Source of the DNA: Balanoglossus misakiensis | Lineage: Eukaryota > Hemichordata | NCBI GenBank assembly: GCA_040954595.2 | Contig: CM082580.2 | Coordinates: forward strand, 12,400,001 to 12,464,000 | DNA: 64,000 nt | Reading direction: 5' to 3' | Shown here: piece after piece, positions 23,901-34,836 of the stretch | How the letters are laid out: each line of letters starts with the position of its first letter | Position numbering within the stretch: the first letter of the stretch is position 1 | The notes under the pieces: generated by a model | Database searches by the model: none | The model's input: the letters and a program-made list of their open reading frames with translations, nothing else | Told to the model about the DNA's origin: nothing | Translations under genes and position numbers: made by a program

Positions 23901-25222
23901 ATGATAGTGAAACACTGGATGCATATGTTCTTCATCATCACAATGTGCATATTTGCCTTAACTCATATTTTACATGCCAATATGTGCAGACTTGCTTTTT
24001 ATGGTCACTTGGTTCACTCTATCACAGATAAAGTAAGTTTCCATACATCTTCCAAACTTGTCTGTGGTATTTTGTTCTGCATAAATCATGAACTCTTGGT
24101 TTTCATTCATAATCTTCGATGACTTGTTTTGGTAGATTTTGCCCAATAACTAGTGGAAGGAAGTCATTAAAATATGTACACATTTCAGCTCCATTGTTTG
24201 TAAACTTGTTTTGTGACGCTTCCAACAGAAATACCACGAAACAGTTCTTCCAAACCTGAAAATCTACAAAAATAAGCAAAGAGAAGGATTTGCTGAAAGG
24301 GTAAGTTAGATTCTTATCTGCTCTTTGACCTCTGACTGGCCAGACGCGGAAATTATCATATGGTACCAGTTCCAACAATGAATTTGTAAATCTTTTGAAC
24401 ATTATTTGTGATTATCTCACATGTGACTTTTGGCCTGACAGATGTTGGATGACTACAATATCATTGGTAGAGGGCTGTTCAAGAAAGAAACGAACATACA
24501 GTTGTTTGTTGGTTTGAAAGTTCATCTCTCCACTGGTGAGCTCGGTGTGATAGAATGTGGTTTCGGGCAGAGTGGCAAGTATAAAGTGAGAATTCCAGGT
24601 GAGAATTGGATGCTATGTCTTTCATCCATCATCAATGGATGAGAGAATCCGATAGTTATTAAGAACCACAAGCGGTTTGTAGTGGGGCTGTCCTCCCATT
24701 AATTTGATAGCATTCTGATTGTGCATAAAATTCGCAGTTATGTAGGCATATACTGGGGGTGGGGGATGTGGGGCCAATATATTTTTGAGCAGCATGTCAG
24801 AAACCTAACAGTAATTCCTCACTTGATGGTTTCACTGGACCTCAGCATACCTCTTTTGTTTGATCTGCAGATGGTTTAAATCCTGACACAAAAGCAAGAC
24901 TGTCTACAAGTGGCAAGAAGAAAGACAAAGGAAAACAGACTCCCCAATCACAGGGTAAGCTTATATTAAACCTTTCACCACAATGGTTCAGTCCAAACCC
25001 ATTGTTTTATATGGTAAGGTTGGACCTACATCCTACATTAGTTGCTTAATCACTGTTGATTGAGAAAGGAACTGATCTTGACCGCTTGTTTTACCTCTAG
25101 ATGCCGCAGCGCCCTCTAGTGGCCAAGGTGACGCACCAACTCCGGAGAAGCAGACTATCCGCATCACCTTGAACTTCAAGAGATTTGTGCATGACCCAAA
25201 GAAGAAGATGATGCAGACATGA
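20959..25222 (+). CDS. EEFSEC: Selenocysteine-specific elongation factor
   Basis: EEFSEC is the GTPase that delivers Sec-tRNA to ribosomes at UGA codons marked by a SECIS element. Sixteen coding exons: 20959-21037, 21258-21341, 21442-21561, 21697-21767, 21957-22055, 22216-22347, 22465-22605, 22779-22956, 23057-23125, 23315-23401, 23533-23748, 23974-24032, 24229-24300, 24442-24598, 24871-24954, 25101-25222. They total 1770 bases, or 589 residues, close to the human protein. The GTPase motifs are intact: GHIDSGKT (P-loop), ERGITLDLG (switch I), DCPGH (switch II), NKVD and VSAK. The C-terminal half keeps the family block GRGLFKKETNIQLFVGLKVH, and the basic tail ends KRFVHDPKKKMMQT. The start was chosen at the methionine before SDSGKTLNFNLGVLGHIDSG; an upstream in-frame GTG is not needed. 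Intron 11 is of the rare AT-AC type. Confidence 0.96.
23749..23973 (+). other. U12-type AT-AC intron of EEFSEC
   Basis: The intron begins with ATATCCTTT, the perfect U12 AT-AC 5' splice-site consensus, and ends in TTTTAC. A branch-point match TGCCTTAAC (consensus TTCCTTAAC) lies about 12 bases before the 3' end, the spacing expected for the minor spliceosome. No GT-AG choice preserves the protein. The AT-AC junction gives DIHANMCRLAFYGH, which matches the family sequence DIHTNTCRLAF. A short repeat of the TTAACCCTTT family sits inside the intron. Confidence 0.93.
23819..23897. mobile_element. TTAACCCTTTCACC-type MITE, copy 1
   Basis: About 79 bp, starting TTAACCCTTTGG and ending GGGGTGAAAAGGTTAAA, so the ends are inverted repeats. 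The body contains the shared core TTCTATGGTAAAGT.GGACCT. It lies in the AT-AC intron of EEFSEC. Confidence 0.75.
24966..25028. mobile_element. TTAACCCTTTCACC-type MITE, copy 2 (partial)
   Basis: The left end TTAAACCTTTCACCACAATGG and the core CCAAACCCATTGTTTTATATGG...TTGGACCTA match copies 1 and 3. The right inverted end is missing or eroded. It lies in EEFSEC intron 15. Confidence 0.65.
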
Positions 25223-25931
25223 CAGGATCAATCAGGGGAATTATCTTCATTAAATTTTTTTAATCATCAGGTGGATGCCCTTAAAATTTTGAATGACCGT
25301 CATTCAAACAATCATTTGGAAATCGTCTACCATGACAAGCAGACTAACAATGGCATTCAGACAAGATAAGCATGGTTGACATTATTGAACTGGTTGACTC
25401 GTACCAGGTATAAAAGTGCCAGGATGTAAGGTCACACAGGGGTCATGCAAGATGTCAATTGATTGAAGTGCCAACAATGTTATCAATATTATGACCTTCA
25501 TCAAAATAGAAACAGCACAATGATACCGCAAAGCGACCCACAAATTTTTAATGAAAATGACCGTAATACCACAAAGAATTGAATATTGCATTGGTACTCG
25601 TAGTTGTGCACAATTCTGAATGAAACTTGTGGGCACATTGCTGATCTATGCAGAAAGACTACTAATTAAAATATATTCTATAATATTAGTTTCCTATATC
25701 ATTTTCCTACTGATTTTAGAATACTAGATGTTTACTCTTTAGACATCATTAGTTAGTATAAAAAGGGGGTTTGTGATGCCAGCTCACAAGGAAACTATAC
25801 CCAGTATAGGAAGATGGAATTGTTGCGTTTTACCACGTAAAATTACAAATTACGTAGCCTCTGTCTGCCTATGCCAAATTTAAACTTTATATCTGTACAA
25901 TGTTTGAGGTATGAGGAGAACCCTTGTATTG

Positions 25932-27551
25932 CTATTGTAAAGTTCCTTTCTGTTTCTTACTAGTAAGGCCCATCTTCCGCGAGTTGAGATTTGATGGGTC
26001 TTCATAACTTTCAATATCCGAGTAATCCTTCGTTCCAGTCGTCTGAAGGGGCTGATAAACGTCGTTCTGTGGGTGTTGCACCAAAGCAGTATACTGGCCC
26101 TCGTCCGCACCGGGCTGGTCCTGCATGTCCTCGTAAACTGACTGGTGGACTGGTGTATCCGCCTCGCCGCCGCCGTCAAGTTGGTGGAGTCTACCGTCTG
26201 CATAACCGATTGAATACGGCTGGGCGGCGGCCGCCGGTGCTGGTTTGCCTCCAGAGGCGTTGTCCGGGCGACGGTTGCTTGGCAACGCTCTGGTCTTCTT
26301 TCGCAAAGAGAGAAATACTACAAACGCGAGAAGAGACAGGCATACACCGCCGATGAAAGCACCCGCGACTGGTCCCACGATAGACAGTGCAGTCGTGCGA
26401 GCAGGGCGTGGTGAAATCTCCGGGCTTGTGGCGTTCGAAAATTCAGAAAAGTTAATAGCTTTTTTCGCCACGCCTGTTCCTAAAGAATTTTCGGCTTGAC
26501 ATCTGACAGTTTGCATAGATCCCGAAGTTGTAAATTCTGTCAAAGAATCAATTGCAATGTCTATAAACAATACATTCTGCTGGTCACTTTCAGTGCGAAT
26601 CGAGGGGCTTTCCAGATTGTCCATGGACCACAAGTATTGTGTGACTGGTGGATTGGCCGACACTTCACACATGCATGTCAACGTAATAAAATCAGACTCA
26701 TTGCTGCATTGCACTTGGTATGAATACGAGACCGTTAAAACCACCACGGGAGCGTAGAAGACGCTGACAGGACCGAGTGAACAATTACGCGACGTGGGGT
26801 ATGTTGGATGTGAAGCCATGCAAACAAAAACTGCCCCATTGTCGTCTGCTGTCATGGTGTGCGACAGGGTGATATTATTTGCTGGCCTTATCATGGCCCC
26901 GCTCCCATTGTTACCAATCGATAGAGTCGTGCCGTCTGATAATTTCCTGAACCATGATAAAGTTGGAATGGGTGACCCTCCCGGCAAGCGACAGAAAAAC
27001 AACACACCCATGCCTTCTCGGAAATTACGAATATTCTCATTTAGTAGCTTCGTGGTGGTGCCTGCAAAAGAGGCACTGTCAATTTCGCACTTCGGGTTTT
27101 CCACGTCCGGTTGTTTCAGCAACTCCAATGTCATACTTCCTAAAACGTTATCTTCGACTTCATACGAGTAACTTCCTACATCTGAGTCACTGAACATTTT
27201 AACGACAAATGTAACGTTGAACGGTAACCCCTTCCTTAGATTGTTTTTATCAGCAGCGTTGAGGGCCAACACATGTTTACTAAAGTGCAACACACAATCT
27301 GTAAACAGCCTTCCACTGCTTAAAGTTGCTCGTAACGTACACACCGTTTCCCCGTCCTTCTCCCAGCGCACGTTGACAGATCGGGTCGATGGATCCAGAC
27401 TAGCGGGGTTCACGGTACATATCAGGCGGACGTTGTCCGTGGCCGAAATGTAGGTGGTGGAGTTTGCTGCTTCTGATAGTACAACTTCAGCCCGTACGGA
27501 GTGAACAATACTGATTGGCAAAACAGCCACGAACAAACTCAACAAATGCAT
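25932..27551 (-). CDS. Intronless Ig-domain receptor with ITAM-like tail
   Basis: A single uninterrupted 539-codon frame encodes a type I membrane protein. It has a signal peptide (about residues 1-21), three Ig-like regions (roughly 23-145, 150-265 and 268-370, with paired cysteines and N-glycosylation sequons), a membrane helix at about 387-416 preceded by TTALSIVGPVAG, and a 123-residue cytoplasmic tail opening with RKK. The third Ig region has the CQAENSLG type of F-strand motif. The tail holds YEDM (Y473, a YxxM motif), then YTAL (Y487), eight residues, then YQPL (Y499), which fits the ITAM pattern YxxL-x(6-8)-YxxL, then YSDI (Y510). The family is a generic Ig superfamily receptor (nephrin/SIGLEC-like layout) and I assign no orthologue. 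ITAM signalling is inference. The lack of introns among multi-exon neighbours may mean origin by retroposition, or one large exon of a longer gene. Confidence 0.85.
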   Translation of the reverse strand: MHLLSLFVAVLPISIVHSVRAEVVLSEAANSTTYISATDNVRLICTVNPASLDPSTRSVNVRWEKDGETVCTLRATLSSGRLFTDCVLHFSKHVLALNAADKNNLRKGLPFNVTFVVKMFSDSDVGSYSYEVEDNVLGSMTLELLKQPDVENPKCEIDSASFAGTTTKLLNENIRNFREGMGVLFFCRLPGGSPIPTLSWFRKLSDGTTLSIGNNGSGAMIRPANNITLSHTMTADDNGAVFVCMASHPTYPTSRNCSLGPVSVFYAPVVVLTVSYSYQVQCSNESDFITLTCMCEVSANPPVTQYLWSMDNLESPSIRTESDQQNVLFIDIAIDSLTEFTTSGSMQTVRCQAENSLGTGVAKKAINFSEFSNATSPEISPRPARTTALSIVGPVAGAFIGGVCLSLLAFVVFLSLRKKTRALPSNRRPDNASGGKPAPAAAAQPYSIGYADGRLHQLDGGGEADTPVHQSVYEDMQDQPGADEGQYTALVQHPQNDVYQPLQTTGTKDYSDIESYEDPSNLNSRKMGLTSKKQKGTLQ

Positions 27552-28133
27552 AGTGTGTACACCAAGACCAGATCACAGTTGACGGACTACATGTACCAAC
27601 ACTTTCAAGTTTCAAGTACACTTTCAGTGTCTTCGATGTACTACTTCCGGTGCTAATACTGTACTGCCAGGCACAAGGCCACTGTTCACTATAATGTCTA
27701 TTGTGTGATGTCTTGACGTCATTGTCCACAAACCTTATGAATATTAATAAGTGGATATCCGTTGACGTTAACAGTCAACACGCCTCATGAATTTAAATCA
27801 GTGCATGTGATTTACCTTTAAAACCAGATTGAATACACGGGTATAAGCTGTGTCCAAAAGGAGATGGGCATTTGTAAAAAAAAAAGCTGGAAGCGTGGAG
27901 GTAGCTGGAAGTCGCCCAAAAAGGTGGATGTGTCCAGTCTCCCATGTGGACAGCATTTGTATTTTATAGTCTGAAAGATGAAAGCTAATGAAGACGCTAC
28001 TACATGTATATATAAAATTAGTACACCAGTATCAAAAGAGATGAGTGGCTAACAATATATTTAATACAAAATGCTATAGGCGCTCATGTTCCGAGAATTG
28101 AAACTTGAAGATATTAATTGATTTACTTTACAG

Positions 28134-28209
28134 ATCCACTGAACGAACTCAAAAGTCTAGGGGCAAACAATATACAGCCCATGGAAGCTAGATATTTAGA
28201 AACAAAAGG
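28134..28209 (+). other. Possible orphan exon
   Basis: A 76-bp open segment is flanked by an acceptor-like sequence (ttactttacag) and a donor-like sequence (gtaatg). One frame reads PLNELKSLGANNIQPMEARY, with no stop inside. No partner exons or family match were found. It lies between the 5' end of the Ig receptor and the 3' end of CYP20A1, on the strand opposite to both. It may be a chance match. Confidence 0.2.
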
Positions 28210-28275
28210 TAATGCCAATCCTTTGTGAAGTGGACTGTAGTATACCACTCTACAAAATTGTCAAGATTCTAGTGT

Positions 28276-31200
28276 TCATTCTCTCTTGGTAACTGTCATC
28301 CATATCTCCTCACTAGGAATCGTAACCAATCCATATTTGCGATGAAAATCTTGACCTTCAACAAGGCTGAACTTGAACTTTTTGACCAGAGTTGCCAAGA
28401 AGACCGTTGCTTCGGCGTACGATAGGCGGTATCCCGGACAGATTCGTTTGCCCAATCCAAAAGGTGAAAATGTCAACGGGTGCCGCTTTGCAACTTCTTC
28501 TGGTAAAAATCGATTTGGGTCAAATCTATACGAGGAAAAAAACATTTGCGAAAGTCTTTGAGCGTGTTTCGCATACTGTAGAAGGCGCAGTTGTGCCGCA
28601 CTAAAATATGTTGAAACTTACAAAAACCAGTATAAGTATAATTTGAGATCATAAACTTGAATAGTAGTGCTGAATTATTTCATTGGAACAAGCAGTAAGC
28701 TTATGGAGAGCCGGACTACTTTCTTTTAAATGGCACAAGCAGTAAGCTTATGGAGAGCCGGACTACTTTCTTTTAAATGACACAAACAGTAAGCTTATGG
28801 AGAGCCGGACTACTTTCTTTTAAATGGCCCGAGCAGTAAGCTTATGGAGAGCCGGACTACTTTCTTTTAAATAGCCAAGCAGTAAGCTTATGGACAGCCG
28901 GACTACTTTCTTTTAAATGACACAAACAGTAAGCTTATGGAGAGCCGGACTACTTTCTTTTAAACCATATAGGAGTCGAGATACACGAGAAAGATTTTTT
29001 ACCTCTCTGGGTTTGGCCATATCTTTTTATCCTGCTGAACAACCCCAAGAGCATGGATAACGGCAGTCTGTAAAAACGACGCAATCGGCAGTATAGAAGT
29101 AATTATATCCAATATCTGTAACTAGTTTTCAGGATCATACTTCATGTCTCAAACAAAACTATCAGATATATAAATAGAGTGTCTTGTGTCAAAGGCTCTA
29201 TATATAACGTGACGTCAGCCTACCCCTTTAGGAATGGTGTATCCCTGCACATCCATGTCATGTTCATAGTTGACTCTTGCGGCAAATGGGGCTAGTACCA
29301 CACATCTCATGGTCTCGTCAAACACATTTCTCATATATCTAGGACCAACATGCATTAAGAAGTTGATATTAGAATCGTTGTACAAATTCGCATTAGGATC
29401 ACATTTGATACATGACTTTCATTGAATCAATCCCGTCCCTTAATAATCACGACTTCTTCTGCCTGTTGTGTCGAGGCAAAATTGGTAAATAATAAGACAA
29501 TTCTAGGACTTGTATTACAGGTGTATCCTGAACTCTACAAACGGTTTGCACTGTTACAATAAAGATTCAAATATACTTCAACTTGGCCTGGTTTTCATGA
29601 GTCACGTGTCCATCCCTACCCAGGATTTCCATCACCTCGCTGTACACCTTGTCTTGGACATCCTGATGTTTACACAAATAATACAGTGTCCATACCATCA
29701 CTGAGAGTTCAAAAGAAAACAATGGTAATACATATAGCAGTGTTATGTCAATTGAATGTTAAATGCATGTTCACATGTCGCTTTTGAGTATCATCACATA
29801 GACCAATACTGATAAAAAAAGCGTAATGAGGTAGCTAGTAGGCCTATGTAATGGTTAACATAAACGGTCTATTAAAAGGTACCAAGACTATCTGAAATAT
29901 TTGCTGACTCACGGTAACCTGTTGTGTGGAATGATGCTACGAAGAAAGTGACCGCATCTGCTAGCAGGTGCTCCTCTGTTTTACAGAAATCCATAAGTAC
30001 ATCAAGGAAAATCGGATCTTCTCCGTCCGGACGATTATCCCGTCGATGTTGCAGCACTACTCGCATGACGTCGTGCCAACCTTTCAAAGCTTTAAAAACA
30101 TTTGAAGATGGCTATTACTGTTAAAATTGAAGTATATAGTAATTCCAACTTCCAAGTGTGTCTAGATGAATAAAAATTAGGATTCTAATAATCCGAAGAT
30201 CAAATCGCATATATTCTATTAAATGCATGTTAACGTTAGATTACCATTGTTGAAACTTTCCTCGGATTCCACGTCATCTGTCAGTCGCTTATTTAGAGAC
30301 TCCATCACCTAAAATGTAAAGATATGACATTTATAGAAGCTGGTACAACTGATGTTAATATAAGGTTACCACCTCCCTGATCACGATTGGTGTAGATAGT
30401 ATTCTTTGGTTATATAGTCTTGGAATGCTCATGCAATTTAAAAGCGGTGTCGTGTTAACGAATCGTAATACTGTAATAATGACAGAATGTGTCATATAGA
30501 TGGCTGATAACGTCACAAAAGCCTGAAAAGGCGGCGAAAACTTACTGTTTCATACTGATGAAGTAGAGTCACTGCTTGCTCGTCATCTTTGAACAGGTCC
30601 CCATACAAAGTTAAGCTGATGGCTTTAACGGTCAAAATTGCCATGTGTTCTGACATCGGAATATGTTCCTGGACTGGCACAAGCATGAACTTCTCAACCA
30701 ATGAGTCGGCAGCCTGGAATTGTGACAACAGGATGGAGAACTATGAAGAATCGCGGTTTCTATTAATTTTATTTTTTTTCTCTCAGTTGAATACTTGTGT
30801 ACATGGTGTGTATGAGTTAGTAATAGATTTCAAGGAAATGAAAAATCTATTCCCATGTTTTTGGTGGATATTTTTTTTGTGAGTCGATAAAAGAGTTGAG
30901 TCTATATGATCCCAGTGTGCTAGAAGCTTACCTGTTGAAATCCGGTGAAGTAATTCTTAATGGCTTCAAAGCTAAAAGAAACGTCGTAAGCCTTGCGTGT
31001 TTGCTTCCATGTTTTCCCATTTACATATTGGATGCATTCAGGTCTTAACAAAGGTTTCAAAAATTCGAATAGTTCGGCTGAAAGTATAGAAAATATCTTA
31101 TCACATTATATTCTTAAAAGACAATTAGCTTTAAAGGGATATCACTTTTTAAGTGGGCGGTTAATCTGTCCAATGCAACACGTCTTCCAACTCGGAAAGA

Positions 31201-32643
31201 GATGTATCCATAACAGGCGTGCTCCCTTCAATCCGCCTGTATCTTTTGACGGATTAAAAAAATCAATTTCTTCCAAGAAAGAGAATATTTTGTAAGAGTT
31301 CTCACGTGGTCTGTCAAAAATCTTGATGTGGTCTTTCCAGGCTTCTGGTGACGCAAGACTGACGTAGTAGTGTTTACCATACCAGAATGATGCGACATGA
31401 CCATATTTAGAATGCAAGAGCATAAGAAATTCGTGAAGACTGCCAGCTGTGGCTATATCTGGTAGATTACCGTTTCTGTCAAATGTATAGAGATATAAGC
31501 TTCGTACGCGTGTTATGGCACCAATATGATACTCAGAACTTTGCGTTTCATGCTCCACTCTAAGAATGCAGAAAGATTACAGATGTATACTGGAACTGGC
31601 CAAACTTACTCGGGATCAGATTTTGACATTCCCGGTATTTTCTTCGTTGTGGATGAACCGCTAGCCACGTTTTCCCTCTGGAATAAGATATTGCAGGATA
31701 CGTTCAGGTAGTAGAACAGAAGTTAGGTACAAAAGAAAGACAAGCAAAGCAACACGCGTATACTGGATTTCCGAAAAGGGACGATGAATGTTGCATTGGC
31801 CTTTCCAGGATTGTTCATAGTTGAAATTTTAAAACCCTTCTCGTCACACTTTTGTTTACTTGAAATATTCAAAGTCGTCATCTATATTATTACGATTTAC
31901 TTTTTAGAATTATGAACATGTCTATGTCTGAACTTGTTTTTTTCCCTCTTCATTACTACACACCAATCATATCACAGTACTGCACCAAATGCGAGCTGAA
32001 TAGATTGACCTTATGCCCTATGACCTTGCAATGTGCAGCGTGGGGCAATAATGTCTGTTGCCACAAGATCTGAAAGGTGAATGCACCAACCTTTGGCATT
32101 TTGACAGTTTTTTTGCAAACGTCTGCTCCCTGTGCTGTCAACCGAAACATTTTATTGTGCTTACTCAGACGCGCATATTTTATCCGCTGTCCATGGACAA
32201 AACACTTGTGAAAGATGAGATCATCTTATATGCATGTTACGCAGCTGCAGGGTGACCACGACCCTGGGAAACGGCCCCAAACTCCGTATACAAATCACTC
32301 ACATCAACCATTAGCGGGTTTGAGGTCAGACAAGCCAGACAAGTATCAGGGAGTGTCCCAAATTCAAGCGTTCAAATATCTATGATCGCACTAATTTGCA
32401 CATTCAGTTAACCGGGACTATGGAAATTCTCCCCAGAGTCTATGTTGATAGAATGGTGAAACTGGTGTTATAATATTCCAGTCCATTATGCATGAAGTTT
32501 TGAAACTTCATCTAATTCCGCCCGGAAGGGGGAGGGGGTGTTTTACACGATCTCACCTGCTCGGGCCACAGGGTTGCCTTCAAATAATATGATACGAAGA
32601 TGACAAATACGGCCAATACGGCGACAAGAGCTGTTGCGACCAT
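28276..32643 (-). CDS. CYP20A1: Cytochrome P450, CYP20A1-like
   Basis: CYP20A1 is a membrane-bound P450 that remains an orphan enzyme in vertebrates. Eleven coding exons: 32643-32557, 31677-31610, 31475-31306, 31077-30932, 30713-30546, 30308-30245, 30089-29913, 29700-29577, 29338-29224, 29067-29003, 28525-28276. They total 1434 bases, or 477 residues (human about 462). Exon 1 is the N-terminal anchor (MVATALVAVLAVFVIFVSYY). NGNLPDIATAGSLHEFL is the clearest CYP20 signature, and the C-terminal YGLVTIPSEEIWMTVTKR matches the family end. The helix K motif ETMR is present. The heme loop FGLGKRICPG keeps the full FxxGxRxCxG consensus, unlike the degenerate vertebrate CYP20A1 loop. The I-helix region reads ASFHTTG, with His in place of the usual acidic residue. 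The exon 7 donor used is gtgagt at 29912. An alternative GT six bases earlier is weaker. Confidence 0.92.
28688..28964. repeat. Minisatellite, six ~47-bp units
   Basis: Six tandem copies of a 46-48 bp unit built around CAGTAAGCTTATGGAGAGCC and GGACTACTTTCTTTTAAAT. They are nearly identical, with variation mainly at the unit joints. The array lies in the last intron of the minus-strand CYP20A1-like gene. Confidence 0.95.
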
Positions 32644-32967
32644 GTTTGAGTCCAGTTGCAAGACTTCTTCTGCAGTCAAGCCGTATTGGACAGGCGCACA
32701 ACTAAGTGACTTGTTATAATAATCTTTGTGCAGACGCACACGACACTATAAACGTTTATTAGCCCTTGCGTGGGGATGTATTGTTTTCCTTTCCACCAAT
32801 GAAATCACGATTTGAACAAACCCCATCCGGTTCATGGGTTATAAGTTGAATTATTCCACAAGACGTTTCTGTCGAAGTTGCTCTTCGGAGAAACTGGAGT
32901 TTTGTTTTTGGCACAGGTGTGCGCCCCCAGGCGGCGACATCGAAATATACACTGCTGTGAACATTAC

Positions 32968-32973
32968 TTGTGT

Positions 32974-33004
<31 letters not shown>

Positions 33005-33014
33005 GGGGGGGGGG
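32968..33014. repeat. (TG)n followed by 27-base G run
   Basis: About ten TG units run directly into an uninterrupted stretch of about 27 G. It lies between the RPL15 stop and the CYP20A1 start, about 330 bp upstream of the latter, so it may be part of the CYP20A1 5' flank. G-quadruplex formation is possible. The length is prone to sequencing error. Confidence 0.9.
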
Positions 33015-33178
33015 TTGGCTAACCGCTTCGAGGCGCACTCTAATATACCCAAATTCATCATGAGAATGAATACAAATGTGCATTGAAAATTTCAAGTATC
33101 TTGATTCAAACTACTAAAATTTACTTATATATCTAGCAAGTATCACCCAGGGAAACGCAAGTTTTCAAAATATTTTTT

Positions 33179-33184
33179 TTTATT
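33179..33184 (-). terminator. Candidate RPL15 poly(A) signal
   Basis: The minus strand reads AATAAA about 81 bases after the RPL15 stop codon, a typical distance for a ribosomal-protein mRNA with a short 3' UTR. Confidence 0.6.
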
Positions 33185-33264
33185 CAGATACGCAAGGGCA
33201 CATGGCCACTTGTTACCAATGAATGACAGAAAGGAAAATAAAACGAAAAAATAAGTCAAACATT

Positions 33265-34280
33265 TTATCGGTAACGACGCATTTGCACAGTGTTTCTGCG
33301 TTTCCATGCTGCACGACGAGATCCTCCAATGGTTTGGGTGTACAAATGACCCTTTCCAATACCACGATTCTTCTTGCCTGAAAAAAACAGAAGTGCATCA
33401 GTATTAGTTATCAGCAAAGATTTTATCAAAATGTTTTGACCTTTTCAAGACAAATGGGGTGATTCAGGTAGGTAAAATATATACATGATGTGTCGATATC
33501 CACTACAAGTACTAAGTAAGCAGCCACCTACCTGCTGAAGTAAGGCCACGCAGTTCACGATGCTTGTGAACTGGTCTACAAATCCATTGGGTGTCGGGAT
33601 TACGACGAATAGTTTTATGGTGTGGATCTATCATGATCACTTCAAAGAACTTGTAGGTGGCATCTTCGGCTACCCAATAGCTGTTGAGCACACGCAGACC
33701 ACCACATCTACGTCCAGCTCTCTCCTGAAATCCAAGTAAACAAAGCAATCAGCAAATCGTGCAACATATTGCACTAAGTTTTCCCCAGAGCAATTAGAGT
33801 GTGCCACACAAAATCAAGGTTTTGGTCAAAAGTACATCTGGAATGTGTGAATCTAAAATGCAGAATGCACATGTACCTCTGCAAGGGATTGCAGACTTCT
33901 TTGCCATTTCAGTTGGTTGACACCCTGGTTGGTAGGTTTACCATAAGTGGCACCTTTTGGTACGGGACGCTTGCGGCCTCCGCGTCTCACACGAATACGG
34001 TAGATGACGTACCCTGTTGAAGTCAATATAGAAAGACACACATGTAGTGAATCTGACAAAGGAATAGGTAGACCATGAATGGCTTTACTGCTACAGGCTG
34101 AGACATACCTTGTTTAGCTCTGTACCCCAAACGTCTGGCCTTGTCAGGGCGGGTCGGGCGTGGTGCACGATGAATTGAGGAGAGCTGACGATACTGCCAG
34201 CATCGCACACGAAGTAAAAACCTCATGGCATCCGACTGCTTCTTCTTCCATAGTTCTTGCATGTACTTGTATGCACCCAT
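33265..34280 (-). CDS. RPL15: 60S ribosomal protein L15 (eL15)
   Basis: A structural protein of the large cytosolic ribosomal subunit. Coding exons are 34280-34109, 34013-33877, 33724-33532 and 33377-33265, totalling 615 bases or 204 residues, exactly the animal RPL15 length. The protein starts [20 protein letters not shown] and ends [11 protein letters not shown], both diagnostic. An acceptor at 34304 (cccccag) shortly before the ATG implies a separate 5' UTR exon, probably ending with the donor at 34711 (AAAGGA/gtaagt). A CCTTTT pyrimidine start at about 34741 on the minus strand would suit the TOP motif of ribosomal-protein mRNAs. Confidence 0.97.
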
Positions 34281-34712
34281 CTTGGTTGGTTTATGGGTGG
34301 TACCTGGGGGAAATAATATGATAGATCAATTTCAGAACGAGCGCCCCCACACCGGCATAGTTATTTCATCACGGTCACTCCACTATTTTCGACGTTCAAT
34401 GCCTCGAAATAATCTTAAATCTCAATTTAACTCTTTCGTTGCTTAACACGCGTTCGGCACGATACCCCGACCTTAACGGCATCATAAACGATGAGTCCTC
34501 CCTTCGAAATAAAATACATGTACACACTTCTGGTACAGTGTACGATGGAGAAAGTTTCGTCGTTTTATGGGAAAAATACACCGAAAACTGTCAAAATAAA
34601 AATATTAGGGTCGGTAGATATAAGGCGTCATTGTAGTTTCACGTAAAAGGTAGGGCAGTATATATTTTGACCGATGGAACTAGATTTTCCCCCATAGATT
34701 TCCACACTTACT

Positions 34713-34836
34713 CCTTTCAATATGGCCACCGCTTCAAAAGGCCGATCTCGGGTCGAAAGAACCCGAACCCGAAGTTGATTGAACCGGAAGTAAATGTCTT
34801 CACAACATGGTTGTACGCTACGTGGAAGCACAGCAG
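34713..34836. promoter_or_regulatory. Divergent promoter/5' exons of RPL15 and MFSD5
   Basis: The minus-strand RPL15 5' UTR exon (ending 34712) and the plus-strand MFSD5 5' UTR exon (ending 34836, donor gtgagg) lie back to back or overlap within about 120 bp. The candidate TOP start CCTTTT for RPL15 is at about 34741. Exact start sites cannot be read from sequence. Confidence 0.5.

Noticed and set aside
31142-31305. Read-through of CYP20A1 exon 3 past 31306 (continuing ENSYKIFSFLEE...)
   Set aside because: The donor C/gtgaga at 31306 joins in frame to the next exon and restores P450-like sequence (PELFEFLKPLL). The read-through has no P450 similarity and hits a stop.
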